Shown: in pieces, positions 61,201 to 64,000 of the stretch
Layout of the letters: each line of letters opens with the position of its first letter
Position numbering within the stretch: position 1 is the stretch's first letter
Assembly (NCBI RefSeq): GCF_902859595.1
Contig: NZ_CADIJQ010000015.1
Coordinates: 1-64,000, forward strand
Origin: Achromobacter kerstersii
Lineage (GTDB): Bacteria > Pseudomonadota > Gammaproteobacteria > Burkholderiales > Burkholderiaceae_B
Reading direction: 5' to 3'
DNA: 64,000 nt
The notes under the pieces: model-generated
What the model was told of the DNA's origin: nothing
The model's database searches: none
The model's input: the letters and a program-made list of their open reading frames with translations, nothing else
Made by a program: the position numbers and the translations under genes

Positions 61201-64000
61201 ATCTGTCGGGCACGGCTACCAGCGACGGCGCGATTGTGATCAACACGGTGCGCGACCTGAACTTTGACGGCGCGGCGCAGGCGTACGGTGGCTCGCTTGA
61301 CTTGAATAGCGGCAACGATCTGCGTTTGGGTGAAAGCAGCCAAGCTCAGGGCGTAGGCGTTGCCGTGGCCGCCGCGCGCGACCTTTACACAAACGGCGAC
61401 GTATCCGCCGTGGGCCCGGCGGTGCTGACGGCGGGCAATCGAGCAATGCTCGGCGGCAAGCTTGGCGCCGATGGTGATCTGACGTTGCGGGCGGCGGGTG
61501 CGGCCCACGTCACCGGTGCATTCGAAGCCACCGGCAGCGCGGCCTTGGCAGGCGGTGGCGATGTTGGGCTGGCGGGTAGCCTGCGCAGCAACCTGGGCAC
61601 GCAAGTGAACGCGCTGGGCAAGCTGGATCTCACCGGCACGGTGGATGCGGCGCAGGGCGCAGTGACCCTGGCGTCGGGCGATGACCTGTCCATTGGCACA
61701 AGCGGCCGCGTCAATGCGGCAGGGCCAGTGGCCTTGCTTGCCGGGGGCGCGCTGAATGCGGCGGGCACGGTGTCGTCGTTGGCAGCGCTGACGGCGCAGG
61801 CGGCACGTGACGCCACCATCGACGGCACACTGCTGGCGGGCGGAAATCTGCTGCTTCAAGCGACCGGCATGGTCGCGGCAGGTGCCCATGCGCGCCTGCA
61901 ATCGGAAGGGGCCATGAACGTGCGTGCCGGCCAGAATCTGGCCATGGCGGGCGAAGCGCTGGCCAACGCGGGCATCACCCTGGACGCGGGTAACGATCTG
62001 CGCGTCGACGGCGCGGCGCGAGCCTACGCGGGCGCGCTGACCCTGAACGCGGGCAAGGCGCTGCAACTGGGCGAGTCCAGCCAGACTCAGGGCCAGGGCA
62101 TATCGGCGCAGGCGGGCAGCGATCTGTACGCGGCAGGCACGATGGGGTCGCGCGGTGCGATTGAATTGGCTGCGGGCCGCGATGCGCGAGTGGACAGCAC
62201 TGCGTCGGCCAGTGGCGACGTGTCGCTTGTCGCCAAGCGCGATCTGGACATGGGCCGGGCGGCGCAATGGGAAGCCGAGGGCGCGTCGCGCGCGACAGCG
62301 GGCAACGATATAACGCTATCTGGCGCATGGCGGGGCAACGGCGACATCAACGTGGCCGCCATCGGCGCACTGACGGTGGATGGCGAAATGGCTGCCAGCA
62401 TTGGCGGCCTGGACCTGAGTGCGGGGCGCGACCTGTCGGTTGGCGCCTTGGCGCGCATTGCGGCGGCCGGGCCCGCGCGTGCAAAGACGGACGGCAACCT
62501 TCATGTGGCGGGCAAGGTCAGCTCATTGAAGACGTTGACCTTGCAGGCTGCGCGCAACGCAAGCATCAGCAATCAGCTTTACGCGGGTGGCGCGCTGGAC
62601 GTGCGGGCGGGCCATGCGTTGACCGCGGCGGGCGGATCACACCTTCAGTCCGATAGCGCACTGGCGCTGCAAGCGGGTCAAGATCTGAACATCGCCGGGA
62701 CCGCGTTGTCCGAAGGCGGCATGGCGCTGTCGGCCGCGCGCGATCTGCGCGTAGAGGGCAATGCGCTGGCCTACGGCGGCACGCTGGCGTTGAAGAGTGG
62801 CGATGATCTGCTGCTGGGCTCGGGCAGCCAGCTGCAAGGGCAGGGCGTTCACGCGCAGTCGGGCCGCGACCTTGCCGTCAATGGTGTGCTGGTGTCCAAG
62901 GGCGATGCGCAATTGCGGGCCGGCCGGGATGTCGGGGTCGACGGCAAGGTGGGCGTGGATGGCTCGCTGAACATGGCTGCAAAGAACGACGTGCGTGTCG
63001 GCACGCTGGGGCAGTTGGAAGCCTCCGAGAGCGCGCGAATCCAGGCGACGGGCGCGGCGACAATCGCAGGCGCCGTTCGCGGCGATCAAGGCGCGTTGAT
63101 ACAGAGCGGCGGCGCAATGGCGCTGACGGGCACGGCGGCGTCGGCGAAGGGTTCATTGCAGTTGATCGCCGGACAAGAGATGGTGCTGTCGTCTGACAGC
63201 CGAGCGCTGGCGGGCGGCGCTTTGCTGGCGCGCGCGGGCGCTTCGCTCATGGCGGCTGGCACGATGTCATCACTGACGGATCTGGTTCTGGATGCGGCGT
63301 CCAACATCACGCTGGCAGGCCAGAATCTGGCGACGGGCTCGATCAGTGCAAAGGCCGGCGCCGGCCTGACTGCCTTGGTGGGCTCGCGGGTGCAGGCGGA
63401 TGGAACCGTAGTGATCCACGCGGATAGCGCGGCGTTGTCCGGCGCGCTTGTCGCCGGACAGTCGGCGCAGTTGCGCACGCAGCACGATTTGACGGTGGAC
63501 GGCACTGTGCTGGCCGATACGGGCACGCTGTCTGTCAGCAGCGGCGGCAACATGACGCTGGGCGGCGCAAGTGAACTGCAAGCGAGCGGAAAACTGATTG
63601 CCAAGGCCGACGGGAAGCTGCTTGCAGCGGGTACCGTTTCCAGCGAAACCGACATCGCCCTGACTGCGGGTACGGACGCTGAATTGCATGGCAAGACGGT
63701 CGCCAACGGAACTCTTGAAATCGATGCCGCCGGAAATCTGACGGTAGCCGACAAGGCCCTGGCGCAAGGCAGCCGCAAGTTGCTGATGGCTGCGGGCCAA
63801 GACTTGCGTATCGCTGGCACGGCAGGCACTGCAAACGGCGCGGTCACCCGGGACGCCATGGGCGGCACGCTGCGCGCGCAGGCCGGTGGCGATCTGGTCA
63901 TTACAGACACGGGCACGGTTACCGCAGGTTCCCCCGTCGCATTGAAGGCGGGCCGCAACATCCGCATTGACGGCATCGCGACCGCCCTGGCGGGCGCGCT
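58245..64000 (+). CDS. TpsA exoprotein, filamentous haemagglutinin/CdiA-like, 3' end outside window
   Basis: Very large secreted adhesin or contact-dependent toxin of the two-partner secretion pathway, open for 1918 codons to the window edge with no stop. Residues 1-24 form an ordinary signal peptide ending VLA; no extended signal region is present. The TPS domain (about 25-300) shows LLGTLEVAGNRANVIVANP and ITCNGCGFLN with two Cys. An Asn/Gly/Ser-rich linker at residues 408-443 is followed by FHA-type repeats of RDLxxxG or GxLxLxAGxDL type. Two adjacent ATGs (58245 and 58248) lack a ribosome site. Without the C terminus I cannot tell adhesin from CdiA; a CT toxin-immunity module could lie beyond the edge. 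Confidence 0.9.
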   Translation, partial: MMSKLRSMIVWSVVFLQVWSPVLAQTLPITVDRSVAGAKPAVGVTNGVPVINIAPPSAGGVSNNRYTQFSVGPSGAVLNNSGGASQTELAGQVAGNTMLGNQRATTILNQVTAPNPSQLLGTLEVAGNRANVIVANPAGITCNGCGFLNADRATLTTGRPQIGTDGRIGFDIASGNIRVDGAGLNGANLGQVDLLARTLEINAGVWADRLSVTAGAARVDYETGVVSARAGQGVTPEVALDTAALGGMYANSIRLIGTEAGVGVNIGGNLVALTGDLHVNAAGDVRIASSGTVQAAGALQVDSGRDLAVQGIAQAAGAATLTARRDATILGAVGAGGPLSVQAGKNVIVGAQGSLLTQDALSVVAARDLVLSVHLLTADQNIRAVASRNLRMTGAQVPAVQPGAGVANGSGNSSGNSSGNSNGNGNGNNPGNGGTGNDNGGNGDVDKPGKGASASIAASGKQASGASETPGVVSAKAGVSLQAGRDLVLPRQVYTSGTLLAQAGANMVSEAGAQAQSANGMTMRAGADANLAGTALTDGALSIDAARNLRMEGSALAYGAGLDLKSGNDLRLGQASRAQGKRIVVDAGGDVRTGGEMVSEGTVDLKVGGNALLTGALSGNQGVAARAAGTMGITGAAGAAQGALTLTSGGDLSIGGSGSVQASGPVTLHSKGALNAAGTVSSMAALTAQAAHDAKVDGKLLAGGSLQLQAAGQMAAGANARLQSEGAMTLLAGQDLSLAGEAETNAGLKLDAGRDLRIDGAARAYSGALSMNAGNAVQLGKTSRAQGDGVSVRAGGDLVADGSVGARGDMALTAGGDARVGGQAQATGKLNLQGAGNVTVGQGASIDAERSAVVKAGQNILIAGALRSNDGNRVEAKGALRLDGETSAAQGGLEMLAGGDLLVGKQGKAVAGSTLRGESGGVLRMDGALSSKGAQTLAAVRDIAVGGQLLSGDTLSLRAGQDLGVRAAAQLQSATNMALNAGRNADLSGTATSDGAIVINTVRDLNFDGAAQAYGGSLDLNSGNDLRLGESSQAQGVGVAVAAARDLYTNGDVSAVGPAVLTAGNRAMLGGKLGADGDLTLRAAGAAHVTGAFEATGSAALAGGGDVGLAGSLRSNLGTQVNALGKLDLTGTVDAAQGAVTLASGDDLSIGTSGRVNAAGPVALLAGGALNAAGTVSSLAALTAQAARDATIDGTLLAGGNLLLQATGMVAAGAHARLQSEGAMNVRAGQNLAMAGEALANAGITLDAGNDLRVDGAARAYAGALTLNAGKALQLGESSQTQGQGISAQAGSDLYAAGTMGSRGAIELAAGRDARVDSTASASGDVSLVAKRDLDMGRAAQWEAEGASRATAGNDITLSGAWRGNGDINVAAIGALTVDGEMAASIGGLDLSAGRDLSVGALARIAAAGPARAKTDGNLHVAGKVSSLKTLTLQAARNASISNQLYAGGALDVRAGHALTAAGGSHLQSDSALALQAGQDLNIAGTALSEGGMALSAARDLRVEGNALAYGGTLALKSGDDLLLGSGSQLQGQGVHAQSGRDLAVNGVLVSKGDAQLRAGRDVGVDGKVGVDGSLNMAAKNDVRVGTLGQLEASESARIQATGAATIAGAVRGDQGALIQSGGAMALTGTAASAKGSLQLIAGQEMVLSSDSRALAGGALLARAGASLMAAGTMSSLTDLVLDAASNITLAGQNLATGSISAKAGAGLTALVGSRVQADGTVVIHADSAALSGALVAGQSAQLRTQHDLTVDGTVLADTGTLSVSSGGNMTLGGASELQASGKLIAKADGKLLAAGTVSSETDIALTAGTDAELHGKTVANGTLEIDAAGNLTVADKALAQGSRKLLMAAGQDLRIAGTAGTANGAVTRDAMGGTLRAQAGGDLVITDTGTVTAGSPVALKAGRNIRIDGIATALAGA
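59466..59573 (+). repeat. Asn/Gly/Ser low-complexity coding tract in TpsA
   Basis: About 36 codons alternate Asn, Gly and Ser, built from repeated AGCAGCGGCAAT and AACGGC units (6 and 12 bp). Unit lengths are multiples of three, so slippage would alter length without shifting the frame. It separates the TPS region from the repeat region. Confidence 0.8.
59840..63560 (+). repeat. Diverged long internal repeats of TpsA (about 248 residues)
   Basis: An AYG-type motif preceded by RDLRxxG and followed by LxLxSGNDLxLGxxSxxQG recurs at codons starting 59916, 60537, 61284, 62025, 62772 and (weaker) 63516. Spacings are 207, 249, 247, 249 and 248 codons. Alternate units are more alike: the segment at 60405 matches that at 61893 exactly 496 codons later. 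This suggests a 2-unit block duplicated after the unit repeat formed. Confidence 0.75.

Noticed and set aside
59080..62267. Several long minus-strand frames opposite TpsA
   Set aside because: They are antisense to a continuous TPS exoprotein frame with signal peptide and TPS domain; no independent domains.

Overview
The window is GC-rich chromosomal DNA that looks like Alcaligenaceae (Achromobacter or Bordetella type, Betaproteobacteria). The protein families, the slmA-argB, lptCAB-hpf-ptsN-hprK and def-fmt-dprA neighbourhoods, a Bug-type solute receptor, a DUF4148 protein and an FhaC/FhaB-like two-partner secretion pair all fit this. The assignment rests on recognised families and gene order, not on a database search. 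I saw no tRNA, rRNA, CRISPR array, transposase or prophage gene. Most of the window is housekeeping chromosome; the accessory part is the last 8 kb.

Layout. 0.2-3.7 kb: Ldh-family oxidoreductase, a DASS anion transporter with an FNR-type site upstream, and slmA. 3.7-6.4 kb: a HAD nucleotidase overlapping argB, then divergent metQ with a leader that can form a terminator or an alternative helix. 6.5-10.7 kb: the dolP/diaA/yraN/rsmI cluster with a TlpA-like thioredoxin, then ogt. 10.9-18.6 kb: rlpA-rapZ, a two-gene multiheme cytochrome c module with a MocR regulator, then hprK, ptsN and hpf. 18.8-22.5 kb: kdsD-kdsC-lptC-lptA-lptB, supplying Kdo and the LPS export motor. No rpoN lies between lptB and hpf, where many proteobacteria have it.

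22.6-31.9 kb: purT, a GbsR/MarR regulator, a complete cytochrome bd locus (cydA, cydB, a 41-residue cydX, cydD, cydC) and apt. 31.9-37.7 kb: a LysR regulator, a DUF4148 protein, a porin, ilvA, and a YqaA-type membrane protein whose reading frame carries a palindromic repeat-like insertion. 37.8-49.7 kb: a giant FAD/Fe-S dehydrogenase, an orphan Bug receptor, yggS, an aminotransferase, an orphan AapJ-like receptor, a PH-like membrane protein with HMG-CoA lyase, dprA, and def-fmt. 50.8-53.8 kb: a five-gene minus-strand run (LOG, NTF2-like, HAD phosphatase, PNPOx-like, CYTH). 54-56 kb: a bacterioferritin-like gene and rimO sharing a bidirectional terminator.

56.4-64 kb: a two-partner secretion locus. 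The TpsB transporter comes first. After a 115-bp gap with a strong stem-loop comes a very large TpsA exoprotein that stays open past the window end. Its N-terminal TPS domain is followed by an Asn/Gly/Ser linker and then by diverged repeats of about 248 residues.

The most unusual non-coding features are short tandem arrays of different unit lengths at the 3' ends of five genes (yraN, ogt, purT, apt, def), the metQ leader, the palindromic insertion in the yqaA-like gene, and the stem-loop between the TPS genes.
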